Positions 24,935 to 33,975 of a stretch of 64,000 bases of DNA are shown here, one piece after another. Under the pieces are notes generated by a model, which was not told where the DNA came from, made no database searches, and saw nothing but the letters and a program-made list of their open reading frames with translations. Made by a program: the position numbers and the translations under genes. The stretch spans positions 744,001 through 808,000 of the forward strand of contig OZ240208.1 of the NCBI GenBank assembly GCA_965197455.1, read 5' to 3'. This DNA comes from JAGWBD01 sp965197455. GTDB lineage: Bacteria; Chloroflexota; Anaerolineae; Aggregatilineales; Phototrophicaceae. Position 1 is the stretch's first letter; the number at the start of each line of letters is the position of its first letter.

Positions 24935-25972
24935 TCAGACGCCTGGCAGCTTCGCCTGCTGCGCGCGTTCCACGCCCTTCAGCTCGAGGCCGAGATGTTC
25001 CATGGCGATGCGCGTCGCCACGCGGCCCCGTGGCGTGCGTTCGAGGAAGCCGAGCTGGAGCAGATAGGGCTCGTAGACGTCCATAATGGTGCTGCTGTCT
25101 TCGCTGATGGAGGCGGCAATGGTATCCAGACCCACCGGGCCGCCGTCATACTTCTCGATAATGGCTGACAGGATGCGACGATCCACATCGTCCAGGCCCA
25201 ATGGATCCACTTCCATCAGGGCCAGAGCGTCCATGGCCACCGGGAGCGTGATGACTCCCTGGGCGCGCACCTGGGCGTAGTCGCGTACCCGCCGCAAAAG
25301 GCGTAGCGCGACGCGTGGTGTGCCGCGGGCGCGGCTGGCGATCTCGGCAGTTCCGGCTGGCTCAATGTTGACCTCAAGCAGCCGGGCAGCCCGCTTGATG
25401 ATGAGCAGCATGGCGGGCTGGTCATAATAATCCAGCCGAAAACGCGCGCCAAAGCGGTCGCGCAGGGGACTGGCCAGCAGGGAAAGGCGCGTCGTGGCAC
25501 CGATCACCGTAAAGCGGGGCAGGTTCAGGCGCACGTTTTTGGCGGCAGGCCCCTTGCCAATGACGATGTCGAGCGCATATTCTTCCATGGCGGGGTACAG
25601 CACTTCCTCGACAGCGCGCCCCAGCCGGTGAACCTCGTCAATGAAAAGGATGTCGTACTCCCGCATGTGGGTGAGGATCGCGGCGAGGTCGCCGGCGCGT
25701 TCCACCGAAGGACCAGACGTGATACGGATGTTGCGCTGCATCTCGTTGGCGACGACATGGGCCAGCGAGGTCTTGCCGAGACCGGGCGGGCCGTAGAACA
25801 AAATGTGGTCAACTGGCTCGCTGCGTGCCTGCGCCGCCTCAATCAGGATGCGCAGGTTTTCGCGTACGCGCCCCTGACCAATGACGTCATCCAGCAGCCG
25901 TGGACGCAGGGTAGGGTTCTCGCGCTCGCCCTGGCGGCGCTGACCACCCACAATGCGCTCGTCTGCGGCCAT
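24935..25972 (-). CDS. ruvB: Holliday junction branch migration ATPase RuvB
   Basis: 345 residues from the ATG at 25972, with GAGGAAA 7 bases upstream; an in-frame ATG at 25993 would be nearly leaderless. AAA+ motor features: LRPRLLDDVIGQ, Walker A FYGPPGLGKTSLAHV, Walker B ILFIDEVHRLG, sensor VIGATTRLSLLASPLRDRFG, and the winged-helix C-terminus (EPYLLQLGFLERTPRGRVAT). Works with RuvA and RuvC from the distant yebC-ruvC-ruvA run. Confidence 0.97.
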   Translation of the reverse strand: MAADERIVGGQRRQGERENPTLRPRLLDDVIGQGRVRENLRILIEAAQARSEPVDHILFYGPPGLGKTSLAHVVANEMQRNIRITSGPSVERAGDLAAILTHMREYDILFIDEVHRLGRAVEEVLYPAMEEYALDIVIGKGPAAKNVRLNLPRFTVIGATTRLSLLASPLRDRFGARFRLDYYDQPAMLLIIKRAARLLEVNIEPAGTAEIASRARGTPRVALRLLRRVRDYAQVRAQGVITLPVAMDALALMEVDPLGLDDVDRRILSAIIEKYDGGPVGLDTIAASISEDSSTIMDVYEPYLLQLGFLERTPRGRVATRIAMEHLGLELKGVERAQQAKLPGV

Positions 25973-26002
25973 CAATTTCCTCGTCCCGCTCACTGCGTGT
26001 CA

Positions 26003-26030
26003 AGTATACTGGGGGCAAGGTCGCTTGCAA
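26003..26030 (-). promoter_or_regulatory. ruvB-queA promoter
   Basis: TTGCAA (26030-26025), 16 bases, TATACT (26008-26003) on the minus strand, 30 bases before the ruvB ATG. The -10 sits in the palindrome AGTATACT, so a plus-strand TATACT (26005-26010) could also serve upp, 40 bases downstream, although no plus-strand -35 is seen. Confidence 0.65.
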
Positions 26031-26049
26031 GCGCAGGGAAGGCAGGAAA

Positions 26050-26673
26050 ATGACAGGGTTGCATGTCTCGACACATCCGCTCGCCATTCACAAACTGACT
26101 CAATTGCGCTCGGTGGATACCGATCACCGTTCCTTCCGTGAGTTGGTGCGCGAACTGGCCTTGCTCATGTGTTACGAAGCTACCAGGGATCTGGAGCTGT
26201 CGCCGCGGACCGTGCAAACGCCGCTGGCGCCGGCGCAAGGCTACAGTTGCGGAGACACCATCGGGCTGGTGCCGGTGCTGCGCGCTGGCCTGGGGTTGGT
26301 AGAAGGGGTGATGGAACTGCTGCCAAGCGTGCAGGTGTGGCACATTGGCCTGTACCGGGACGAAGAGACGCTGCGCCCGGTCGAGTACTACAACAACCTG
26401 CCGACCGAGCCGACAGTGAGTGTCTGCATCGTGCTTGATCCCATGCTGGCAACGGGCGGTTCAGCAGTGGCAACCATCGACATTCTCAAGAAATGGGGTG
26501 TGCGCCGTATCAAGTACATGGGCCTCATCGCGGCGCCCGAAGGCGTGGAACGCCTCGCCACGGCTCACCCGGAAGTGCCCATCCACGTGGCCGCAGTGGA
26601 CGAGAAACTCAACGAGTCCGGTTTCATCATGCCCGGTCTGGGCGACGCCGGCGACCGCCAGTTCGGCACCTGA
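26050..26673 (+). CDS. upp: Uracil phosphoribosyltransferase
   Basis: 207 residues. Joins uracil and PRPP to give UMP (pyrimidine salvage). Recognised by VSTHPLAIHKLTQLRS, VPVLRAGLGLVEG, the PRPP loop VLDPMLATGGSAVATID, and the C-terminal FIMPGLGDAGDRQFGT. Normal length; AGGAAA precedes the ATG. Divergent from ruvB, convergent with tpiA across an 81-base gap. Confidence 0.96.
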   Translation: MTGLHVSTHPLAIHKLTQLRSVDTDHRSFRELVRELALLMCYEATRDLELSPRTVQTPLAPAQGYSCGDTIGLVPVLRAGLGLVEGVMELLPSVQVWHIGLYRDEETLRPVEYYNNLPTEPTVSVCIVLDPMLATGGSAVATIDILKKWGVRRIKYMGLIAAPEGVERLATAHPEVPIHVAAVDEKLNESGFIMPGLGDAGDRQFGT

Positions 26674-26754
26674 GCGCCGCAGATCGCAGTGTCTGTCACG
26701 CTCAGGCTGTCAGGTCGGCGAGAGAGTGCACAGCGACCTGGTAGAGCTATCCTG

Positions 26755-27516
26755 TTATGCGCCAGCAGCGATGGCGACCAGCGCGGTGAAGTCCGCCACA
26801 TTCAGTGAGGCGCCGCCCACCAACGCGCCGTCAATCTCTGGCCGGGCCATGTACTCCGCCATGTTCCCCGGCTTGACGCTGCCGCCGTACTGAATGCGCA
26901 CCTGTTGCGCGACATCCTTGCCATAGAGGTCTGCCACCGTGCCGCGCACGCAGCTGCCGATGACTTCGCCAGCCAACTCCGCACTGGCGTTGCGGCCCGT
27001 GCCAATGGCCCAGACCGGTTCGTAGGCCAGAATGACACCGGGCATGCTGGCTGCATCAATATCCTGCAGGGCTGCGCGTAGCTGGCCGCCGACTACTTCC
27101 TGCGTCGCGCCAGCCTCGTTTTGCTGCAGGTCTTCCCCGATCGCGACAACAGGGGTCAGGCCGCAGGCCAGGGCCGCCTTCAGTTTGAGGTTGACGCGCT
27201 GGTCCGTTTCGCCCAGGTAGGCGCGGCATTCGGAGTGTCCGATAATCGCATATTGTGCGATCCCTGCCAGCATGGCCGCAGAGACCTGTGAGGTATAGGC
27301 GCCCTCGGCTTCATAGTGGGCATCCTGCGCGCTCACGCCGATGCCGCTGCCGCGCAGTGCGTCGGCAACTGCGTTCAGGGCGAGGAAGGTCGGCGCGACG
27401 ACCCGTTCCACCGTACCGAATTCCGCCAGGCGCGGCGCCAGTTCCCGCGCAAACTCGATGGACTCGCGTATTGACTTGTGCATCTTCCAGTTGCCGGCAA
27501 TGACCGGGACCCGCAT
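26755..27516 (-). CDS. tpiA: Triosephosphate isomerase
   Basis: 253 residues from the ATG at 27516 (MRVPVIAGNWKMHKS) behind AAGGAG; the open frame to 27714 overlaps pgk and is ignored. Catalytic Lys in GNWKMHK, His in AIIGHSECRAYLGE, Glu in LAYEPVWAIGTG, and the phosphate-gripping IQYGGSVKPGN are all present. Follows pgk by 49 bases, so glycolytic steps are paired again as with eno-pyk. Confidence 0.97.
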   Translation of the reverse strand: MRVPVIAGNWKMHKSIRESIEFARELAPRLAEFGTVERVVAPTFLALNAVADALRGSGIGVSAQDAHYEAEGAYTSQVSAAMLAGIAQYAIIGHSECRAYLGETDQRVNLKLKAALACGLTPVVAIGEDLQQNEAGATQEVVGGQLRAALQDIDAASMPGVILAYEPVWAIGTGRNASAELAGEVIGSCVRGTVADLYGKDVAQQVRIQYGGSVKPGNMAEYMARPEIDGALVGGASLNVADFTALVAIAAGA

Positions 27517-27565
27517 CACGTGCTCCTTCCTCTGCTTATAGAATGCTGCTGGAGATGGACGAACT

Positions 27566-28759
27566 TCAGGCAGGTCGCTCGTCCAGAGCCTCCACTCCAG
27601 GCAATACGCGCCCTTCCAGCATCTCCAGGCTGGCGCCCCCGCCGGTCGAAATGTGGGTGACAGTGTCGGCGAAACCGGCATTCTCAACCGCCGCCGCCGA
27701 GTCGCCGCCGCCAATGATGGTCATTGCACCGGCCTGCGTGGCAGCGGCCAGCATCGCCGCCAGCGCGTTGCTGCCTTGCGCGAAGGGGGCCAGTTCGAAG
27801 ACACCCATCGGCCCGTTCCATATGATGGCGAGCGAGTTGGCCATAAGTTGCCGCATGTTCTCTATCGTTTTTGGCCCGATATCATAGATCGCCCAGCCAG
27901 CAGGCACTCCATCATTAACATCAATCGTGCGGCAATTTGCATCGCTGGAGAAAGAATCGCCGATGATCGCATCCACCGGCAGCACCAGCTTTTCGCCGCC
28001 CCGGCCCAGCAGCTCTGCGGCTACCGGCACTGCTTCATCCTCAACGAGTGAGTCACCGGTCGCCAGCCCCTGCGCGCGCAAGAAAGTGTTGGCCATGCCG
28101 CCACCTATGAGTAAGCGATCCACCTTTTGCAGCAGTGCCTCAATCACGCGGATTTTATCGCTGACCTTGGCGCCACCCAGAATTGCGACGAAAGGTCGCT
28201 CCGGCTGCTCCAGCGCCGTCGCAAGGTAGTCGAGTTCGCGTTCCATCAGAAGGCCGGCCACGGCGGGCAAATGTGCTGCCACCCCCACGGTGGAAGCATG
28301 GGCACGGTGGGCCGCGCCGAAGGCATCGTTCACAAACAGCTCCGCCAGTTCCGCCAGCGACTGCGACAGGACAGGATCGTTGCTGGTTTCGCCGGGCTCA
28401 AAGCGCGTGTTCTCCAGTAGCGCCATGCCACCTGGTGGCAGTAGCGCTAGCGAGGAGCGCGTCAGTGGGCCGCCACAATCGCTGATGAAGTGAACCTTTC
28501 TGCCGCACAGCTGCTCCAGGCGCTGAGCGACCGGGCCCAGCGACCAGCGCGCATCAAAAACGCCTTTGGGACGGCCCAGGTGCGATAGCAGGATGAGCGA
28601 CCGTGGCTGCTGCTCGAGGACGTACTGCAAGGTAGGCAGGGCGGCCCGGATGCGTGCGTCATTGCTGACCACACCGTCGCTGAGCGGGACGTTGAAGTCG
28701 ACTCGCATCAATACGCGCTTCCCGCTCAGCGTCACATCGCGGACGCACAGCTTGTTCAT
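27566..28759 (-). CDS. pgk: Phosphoglycerate kinase
   Basis: 397 residues. Transfers phosphate from 1,3-bisphosphoglycerate to ADP. MRVDFNVPLSDG, ILLSHLGRPKG, VNDAFGAAHRAHAST, AILGGAKVSDKI and the nucleotide-binding IIGGGDSAAAVENAG with HISTGGGASLEMLEG are intact. The ATG overlaps the stop of the DUF1461 gene by 4 bases; a TATACT at 28796-28791 inside that gene may give pgk-tpiA its own promoter. Confidence 0.97.
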   Translation of the reverse strand: MNKLCVRDVTLSGKRVLMRVDFNVPLSDGVVSNDARIRAALPTLQYVLEQQPRSLILLSHLGRPKGVFDARWSLGPVAQRLEQLCGRKVHFISDCGGPLTRSSLALLPPGGMALLENTRFEPGETSNDPVLSQSLAELAELFVNDAFGAAHRAHASTVGVAAHLPAVAGLLMERELDYLATALEQPERPFVAILGGAKVSDKIRVIEALLQKVDRLLIGGGMANTFLRAQGLATGDSLVEDEAVPVAAELLGRGGEKLVLPVDAIIGDSFSSDANCRTIDVNDGVPAGWAIYDIGPKTIENMRQLMANSLAIIWNGPMGVFELAPFAQGSNALAAMLAAATQAGAMTIIGGGDSAAAVENAGFADTVTHISTGGGASLEMLEGRVLPGVEALDERPA

Positions 28760-29460
28760 GTATTCAGTTCTCCAGGTTCGCCGGGCAGCGAGTATAGCAA
28801 GTGCTGCAGGGAGCGCCAGATTGACCGACCTCTGGTCACCAGGACGAGCAGCAGCAAGGCCTGCGCCGCAGTCATGCCGCCAAGAAACAGCACGGCATCG
28901 AACCAGAATTGTTCCGGGAACAGGCGAATCAGGGTGTCGGAGTAGGCAAAGTACCAGGTTCCGCTTTCAAATAAGAGGCGATGAAACCCGGTGAAGATCA
29001 GGTCCCAGCTCGCCACAGCGAGCACGACCAGACTCGCGAGCGTAGCCAGCGTGAGCAGCGCGCCCCGCATCAAGGCCAGGCCAAGTACCATTTTGCGGCG
29101 GCAGTGCAGGATGGCAAATATACAGACCAGGACGGCAAGGAGGGCAGTTCGGTATGCGATGCCGGTCAGTGCCTTGACATCCTGCATGTGCCGCAGTTCA
29201 CGTGCGTTGAGTAGCGGGCTGCCATCCGCGAAAACAATCGCGCCCAGCGCTGCTACAGCTTCCTCACTTCCCAGCCAGGCAGTGAGGCTCGTGGCCAGTT
29301 CGATGCGCTGCGCAGTGCCAAAGCCGTAGGGATCCTGCGGGAAACCCGGGCGGGAGTAGGTGGCCGCCAGCCAGCCAGGGGACACGACCAGCATCACGTT
29401 GGCAAGCAGCAGCAGGGGCGGCAGCAGCAGGGTGACCAGCAGCGAAAAGAGCCGCGTCAC
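28756..29460 (-). CDS. DUF1461/TIGR01906-type integral membrane protein (Lit-like)
   Basis: 234 residues with a signal-anchor and about four more helices. The combination RELRHMQDVKAL, FHRLLFESGTWYFAYSD and LIRLFPEQFWFD is the hallmark of the DUF1461 family. Some members (Lit in Gram-positive bacteria) move an acyl chain within lipoprotein N-termini. That activity is inference here, but lipoproteins are encoded at 48-50 kb. It overlaps the metallo-hydrolase and pgk genes by 4 bases each. Confidence 0.7.
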   Translation of the reverse strand: MTRLFSLLVTLLLPPLLLLANVMLVVSPGWLAATYSRPGFPQDPYGFGTAQRIELATSLTAWLGSEEAVAALGAIVFADGSPLLNARELRHMQDVKALTGIAYRTALLAVLVCIFAILHCRRKMVLGLALMRGALLTLATLASLVVLAVASWDLIFTGFHRLLFESGTWYFAYSDTLIRLFPEQFWFDAVLFLGGMTAAQALLLLVLVTRGRSIWRSLQHLLYSLPGEPGELNT

Positions 29461-30131
29461 GCAGGGAACCAGCCCGCAGCGCCGCCATGCCGTAGATATT
29501 CCAGCACGAATGGGTTGCTGCTGCGCTCCGCGCCGATGGTGGTCGGCCCCATGTGCCCGGGCAACACGCGCGTTTCGTCCGACAAGGTCATCAGGCGCTG
29601 CGTGATGGAGCGCATAAGCGTGTGCAGGTCAGCGTTGGGGAAGTCCGTGCGCCCAATGCTTCCGGCGAAGAGACAGTCGCCACCAAACAGGACGCCGGCC
29701 TGGCGAGAATAGAATGCGACATGGTCGGGCGCATGACCCGGTGTGAAGATCGTTTGCAGGGAGATTCCGTCGATTCCGGTCTGCTCATCCACATCGCCGA
29801 AGCAATGATCCGGTCGGGGCAGGGGAGGAAAAAGCTGTTGCAGGAAAGCGTCTTCAAGTGTAGCGGGCTGCAGGCGGGGCGAGGCACGATGGATCTGGAA
29901 CGCTGCGCCGGTCAGCTGCACCAGCTCTGCGGCAGCGAGAATGTGATCGAGGTGGCCATGCGTGGCCAGGATGAGGCGAATTGTCCAGCCTTGCTGGCTG
30001 GCGCTGTGAACCAGCTGTGCCGCCTCATCGACCGGGTCAATCACCAGTGCATCACCTGTCTCATTATTGCCAACGATGTAGCAGTTGGTGGCGAAGGCAC
30101 CCAAAGTCAGGGTGAGGATTTCAGTCGTCAA
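29457..30131 (-). CDS. Metallo-beta-lactamase-fold hydrolase (glyoxalase II-like)
   Basis: 224 residues. Zinc motif THGHLDH (HxHxDH), the later ligands in FTPGHAPDHVAFY and LFGGDCLFAGSIGRTD, and VLPGHMGPTT place it with the YcbL/glyoxalase II-like hydrolases of thioesters. TTG start at 30131 with GGAGG 5 bases upstream, overlapping the murJ stop by 11 bases. Exact substrate unknown. Confidence 0.88.
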   Translation of the reverse strand: MTTEILTLTLGAFATNCYIVGNNETGDALVIDPVDEAAQLVHSASQQGWTIRLILATHGHLDHILAAAELVQLTGAAFQIHRASPRLQPATLEDAFLQQLFPPLPRPDHCFGDVDEQTGIDGISLQTIFTPGHAPDHVAFYSRQAGVLFGGDCLFAGSIGRTDFPNADLHTLMRSITQRLMTLSDETRVLPGHMGPTTIGAERSSNPFVLEYLRHGGAAGWFPA

Positions 30132-31797
30132 GGGGTCCTCCGGCCGGTGTGCGCCGCATCACCCACAGTTGCCACAGATGACGGGGTTCGGGCATGCGCA
30201 GCGCCAGCGTACAAATCAGAAACACCAGTCCGCCCAGCGCGACCTGCGCGCCGACAATGCCAATTGAGGCAATCAGGCCAGGTGAACTCAACAGCGCTCC
30301 CAGGAATGGCTCGGCCAGGACAATGGCCAGCGCCATGAACAGACTCGCCACAGTGGTCTTAAGCACCGTGCGCGCCAGCGCATCTTCATTCAGGCTCTGC
30401 CAGCGTCGACGCAACACCCACAGCAACAGCCCTACTTCAAACATGGTGGCCAGCGAGTTGGCCAGGGCCAGGCCGCTAACGCCGAGATTCAGGGCGTGCA
30501 ACAAGGGCTGAAACAGGGGAGGCCCGGCGCTCGCGTCGGTCAGCAGGATGCCACTCAACAGGAAAGCGCCGGCCAGATTGATGGCAGCGCCACCCAGCGC
30601 AGCCCACAGCGGCGTCAGAGTGTCCTTGTCGGCGTAAAAACTGCGCGCCACTACTTCCAGCACCGCATGCACGACGAGGCCCAGGGCGAAGAAGCGCAGC
30701 GTGGCGGTGACCAGGGCCGAGGCAGATGCATCGAATGCGCCGCGTTCCAGCAGACTCACGATGGGATGGCCGAGAAAAATCAGGCCGACGGCGGAGGGGA
30801 TGCTGGTGATGAGGATGAAGCGCAGCGCGCCGGACATGGCGTCGCGCTTGCCGCTGTCATCGCCCAGTTCACTCAGGGCCGCCAGCGTGGGAAAGATGAC
30901 CGTGCCCATCGCCGTGCCGATGAGAGTCTGCGGAATCTGCATCACGCGCCAGCCCCAGCTCAGGGCGCTTACCGAACCGGGCCCGAGGCGCGAAGCAATG
31001 TTGTTCATCACGAGAAAGTTGAGGCTAAATACGCCCAGACCGGCGATGCGGGGCAGCATCAGTCGCAGGATGCGCCGCAATTGTGCGTCCTGAAAATCCA
31101 GCAAAGGCCACCAGCGCGCGCGGAAGCGCAGCAGTCCCGGCACCTGAATGCCAAGATGCAGGGCTGCGCCCAGCACAGCTCCCCAGGCGATGCCGTACAC
31201 GCCGATGCGCGGGATCAGGAACAGGACGCCGAAAAGGATGCCGACATCATAAAGAACTGGCGCGAGGGCAGGCAGCAGAAAATGGTTGTGGCTTTGCAGG
31301 ATGCCCATACAAATGCCGCTGATCGAAAAGATCAATGTGGTGAGCAGCAGGATGCGCATCAGAATGACGGTTTGTGCCTGAGCCGTCGCGTCAAAACCTG
31401 GCGCGACGAGCGTGGCGATCAGCCAGGGTGCGGCCATGAAGGTCAGGAGGCTGAGCAGGAGGGTGGCGAGGAAGACGCAGTTGATAACCAGGGTCGCGGT
31501 GCGCCACGCGCCATCAAGGTTGCCGCGCGCCAGCAAGCCGCTAAAGATCGGGATGAAGGCGTGCGCCATCGCACCGCCCGCAATCAACGTATAAATCAAC
31601 TCGGGCAGCCCGTTGGCTGCTACATAGGCGTCCAGTTCGGCGCTGAGTCCGAATACTTGGGCGATGACGACAGTCTGGACGAGGCTGATGAGCTTGGCAC
31701 CAGCGAAGGCGCAGATGACCAGCAGTGTGGAACGCGCCAGCCGTCGCTGCCGGCGGGCAGGCTGCGAACTGAAATCCTGTTCCGGATGATCAGTCAC
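30121..31797 (-). CDS. murJ: Lipid II flippase MurJ
   Basis: 558 residues with about 14 membrane helices (MOP/MATE superfamily). The N-terminal pattern VFGLSAELDAYVAANGLPEL, IAGGAMAHAFIPIFSGLLA and later SALSWGWRVMQIPQTLIGTAMGTVIFPTLA are MurJ-like. It moves lipid-linked peptidoglycan precursor across the membrane. The cytoplasmic N-terminus is short and basic (PARRQRRLARS). It lies 4 bases after the C39-like/TPR gene. Confidence 0.9.
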   Translation of the reverse strand: MTDHPEQDFSSQPARRQRRLARSTLLVICAFAGAKLISLVQTVVIAQVFGLSAELDAYVAANGLPELIYTLIAGGAMAHAFIPIFSGLLARGNLDGAWRTATLVINCVFLATLLLSLLTFMAAPWLIATLVAPGFDATAQAQTVILMRILLLTTLIFSISGICMGILQSHNHFLLPALAPVLYDVGILFGVLFLIPRIGVYGIAWGAVLGAALHLGIQVPGLLRFRARWWPLLDFQDAQLRRILRLMLPRIAGLGVFSLNFLVMNNIASRLGPGSVSALSWGWRVMQIPQTLIGTAMGTVIFPTLAALSELGDDSGKRDAMSGALRFILITSIPSAVGLIFLGHPIVSLLERGAFDASASALVTATLRFFALGLVVHAVLEVVARSFYADKDTLTPLWAALGGAAINLAGAFLLSGILLTDASAGPPLFQPLLHALNLGVSGLALANSLATMFEVGLLLWVLRRRWQSLNEDALARTVLKTTVASLFMALAIVLAEPFLGALLSSPGLIASIGIVGAQVALGGLVFLICTLALRMPEPRHLWQLWVMRRTPAGGPLDD

Positions 31798-31801
31798 AGG
31801 A

Positions 31802-33214
31802 TTACAGTTCGGCCAGCGCGTCGCGCGCCGCCGTGTAGAAGCGATTGTGCTGCAAGGCCTGGCTGTAGGCGTTGCGGGCGCCGGTCACATCACCACGATG
31901 CTGCAGGACGCGGCCTTGCCAGTACCATGTTTCTTCCACATAGCGGGCACCGTTGGCCATGTTGACCCTGACGAGCGCCAGCACGTCGTCAAGGCGGCCG
32001 CTGTGATAGTAGGCCTCGAAAGGGCCAAACTGGTACCAGGTCATGCGCCAGGGCAGGGTGCCTTCGCGGCGCGACAGATCATAGGCGACAGCGGCTTCCT
32101 CGTAGCGGCCCAGTCGCGCCAGGGACGTACCCAGGTTGTACCACGCAAAGACATCGCTGCGGTCGGCCCGTGCTTCTGCTTGCGCCCTTGCCAGCGCGAC
32201 TTCGGCAGCAGCCGAAGGTGAGGCAAGTTCACCAAGTATTTCGCGCAACTCTGCTTCACGCCAGGGTTCATAGACGACGATGAAGCTGCGGTTGAAGGGC
32301 TTCCAGTTGTTATCCAGTTCGCGATAGCTCTCGGTGAGGCCTGCGCCATCTTCACCATCACCAAGAAAGCTGTCGTAAAGCCAGAAGCGCCGGAACAGAT
32401 CATCGTAGGCCACAACAGTTTGATAGTGCCCGAGCCAGTCGAAGCCCTCCGGCATGAAGCCCGTTTCAACGATGACAGGCAGCTCCGCCGCCAGCAGCTG
32501 TTTCAATAGTTCCAGGTCGCCGCCCATACGTGTAATTGCCTTCAAATCCGTGTTTTCGTTGACGAAGGCAACAAGTTCCTGCGGGCTTACGTTCTTGTCC
32601 TCACGACCAGGTTTCAGGCGCTCGGCGATGACCGTCTGGCCCTGCTGCCAGCCGAAATAACTCAGTGCCATCCCCAGGTTGGCAGGCCCGCAATTGTTCC
32701 ATGTTTGCGTGATGTGCGTAAAGCCAAAAAGACGCACGAAGGACGGACGGACGGCAACGGCTTCCTGGTTGACCAAGGTAGCAGAGGCAGCAAGCTGTGG
32801 CGTCAGCGTCGGCACTGGAGTGGACGTTTGGGTGGGCCGGGGTGTTTCGCTGGCCAGGGCAGCCACCTGCACAAGCCTGGTTGCAGTCGGAGCTGGTGTA
32901 GCTGTTGCCGCAGCCGTGGTTGCTGTTGCAGTTGACAGGACCGGAAGTTCAGCGAGCAGATCTATGGCTGAAAGTGCGCCGGCTACCGGGACGGCTGTCG
33001 GCAAGGTTCCGCCCGGAGGAGTTGGGGCCATCAGGACGCGCATGAAAGGCAATTGATCGACAATGCGCTGTTGCTGACCGGGTACCAGAACGTTGCGAAA
33101 GGCGTAAACAGCGGCCAGGCCCGTGGCGATTACCAGCGCCAGCGCCACAAGCACAAGGATTAATAAAATCAGCCAGCGCCGCAAGCGAGATTTTCTGCTT
33201 TGCTGAACACGCAT
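31802..33214 (-). CDS. Membrane-anchored C39-like cysteine-peptidase domain protein with TPRs
   Basis: 470 residues from the ATG at 33214; a GTG directly before it is also in frame. A basic start and one helix (WLILLILVLVALALVIATGL) are followed by a Thr/Pro/Ala linker (about 65-150), a papain-fold C39-like domain (about 165-325; Cys in TQTWNNCGPANLGMAL, His in DWLGHYQTVVAYDD, Asp in WLYDSFLGDG) and TPR repeats (about 345-470; AWYNLGTSLARLGRYEEAAV). Family relatives carry C39-type peptidase or amidase-like activity outside the cell; the target is unknown. It is first in the run to murJ, metallo-hydrolase and DUF1461. Confidence 0.78.
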   Translation of the reverse strand: MRVQQSRKSRLRRWLILLILVLVALALVIATGLAAVYAFRNVLVPGQQQRIVDQLPFMRVLMAPTPPGGTLPTAVPVAGALSAIDLLAELPVLSTATATTAAATATPAPTATRLVQVAALASETPRPTQTSTPVPTLTPQLAASATLVNQEAVAVRPSFVRLFGFTHITQTWNNCGPANLGMALSYFGWQQGQTVIAERLKPGREDKNVSPQELVAFVNENTDLKAITRMGGDLELLKQLLAAELPVIVETGFMPEGFDWLGHYQTVVAYDDLFRRFWLYDSFLGDGEDGAGLTESYRELDNNWKPFNRSFIVVYEPWREAELREILGELASPSAAAEVALARAQAEARADRSDVFAWYNLGTSLARLGRYEEAAVAYDLSRREGTLPWRMTWYQFGPFEAYYHSGRLDDVLALVRVNMANGARYVEETWYWQGRVLQHRGDVTGARNAYSQALQHNRFYTAARDALAEL

Positions 33215-33372
33215 CACGCGGCCTGCAGTTTCGCATTCAGATTTGCGACTTGTGTTTCAGCAAGTGAAGCAGGATGCCAGTTCATGTGAGCGCGCATTTC
33301 ATGTCCGGCAGGTTATGGCCGCCCCCATGCTCAAGGAGCAGTCCTGACAAGAATACTGCAGGTTGACGGCCA

Positions 33373-33397
33373 TTATCATTTGATAAGTATCCTTATC
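33373..33397. promoter_or_regulatory. Overlapping inverted repeats, candidate operator
   Basis: Within the 217-base gap between smpB and the C39-like gene, TTATCA-TT-TGATAA (33373-33386) overlaps GATAAG-TATC-CTTATC (33382-33397), both perfect. The local AT content is high against GC-rich surroundings. It lies about 160-180 bases upstream of the C39-like start and 38 bases past the smpB stop. The rest of the gap shows no coding frame or RNA gene I recognise. Confidence 0.45.
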
Positions 33398-33434
33398 GGG
33401 AGTAATAAGTAGTTCACATTCACGCGCCTTGTCT

Positions 33435-33890
33435 TCATTCTCGCTGATGCAATTCACGTTGCAGCTGTCGCTCGCTGTCACGCCTGGCAATCGCCTGTCG
33501 TTTGTCGTACTGGCGCTTGCCACGAGCCAGCGCAATTTCCAGTTTGGCACGACCCTGCGCAAGATACAGCGCGGTCGGCACGACGGTGAAGCCACGCTCG
33601 CGCATACCTGACGTGATCTTCATGATTTCACGCCGATGCAGGAGCAACTTGCGCGGCCGCAAGGGGTCACTGTGGCCAAAAGTACCGGCTTCCTCGTAGA
33701 CTGCGATGTGGCAACCCACCAGCCACAACTCACCTGCCCTTTCCTGCACGTAGCCTTCGCGCAGGCTGATTCGTCCTGCACGGATGGATTTGATCTCCGA
33801 GCCCAGCAGCACCATTCCTGCCTCAAATCTTTCTTCGAGGAAGTAATCGTGCGCAGCCTTGCGGTTTCTGGCGATGATCCTGACGGCCAT
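33435..33890 (-). CDS. smpB: SsrA-binding protein SmpB
   Basis: 151 residues from the ATG at 33890 (MAVRIIARNRKAAHDY); the frame continues to 34019 but that part overlaps the divergent kinase. SmpB motifs: ARNRKAAHDYFLEERFEAG, VLLGSEIKSIRAG, HSDPLRPRKLLLHR, LYLAQGRAKLEIALARGKR and QYDKRQAIA. It brings tmRNA to stalled ribosomes. The tmRNA gene is not identified in this window. Confidence 0.95.
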   Translation of the reverse strand: MAVRIIARNRKAAHDYFLEERFEAGMVLLGSEIKSIRAGRISLREGYVQERAGELWLVGCHIAVYEEAGTFGHSDPLRPRKLLLHRREIMKITSGMRERGFTVVPTALYLAQGRAKLEIALARGKRQYDKRQAIARRDSERQLQRELHQRE

Positions 33891-33975
33891 GTGTCGCGCC
33901 CAGCCATGCTGACGAATTTGCCGTAGCGGGTAGTGAATTGTACCATAGGCCTCCCTGTAACAGGAGGCATGCCTG

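Noticed and set aside
26711..26740. Inverted repeat CAGGTCG/CGACCTG between upp and tpiA as a two-way terminator
   Set aside because: Seven pairs with a 16-base loop and no T run on either side; too weak to call.
30496..31965. 489-codon plus-strand frame over murJ
   Set aside because: Antisense to a clear MurJ; extreme Gln/Glu/Arg composition and no conserved motif.
33299..33595. Minus-strand frame between smpB and the C39-like gene
   Set aside because: Mostly in another frame of smpB, with no ribosome site and no motif; the gap is treated as non-coding.
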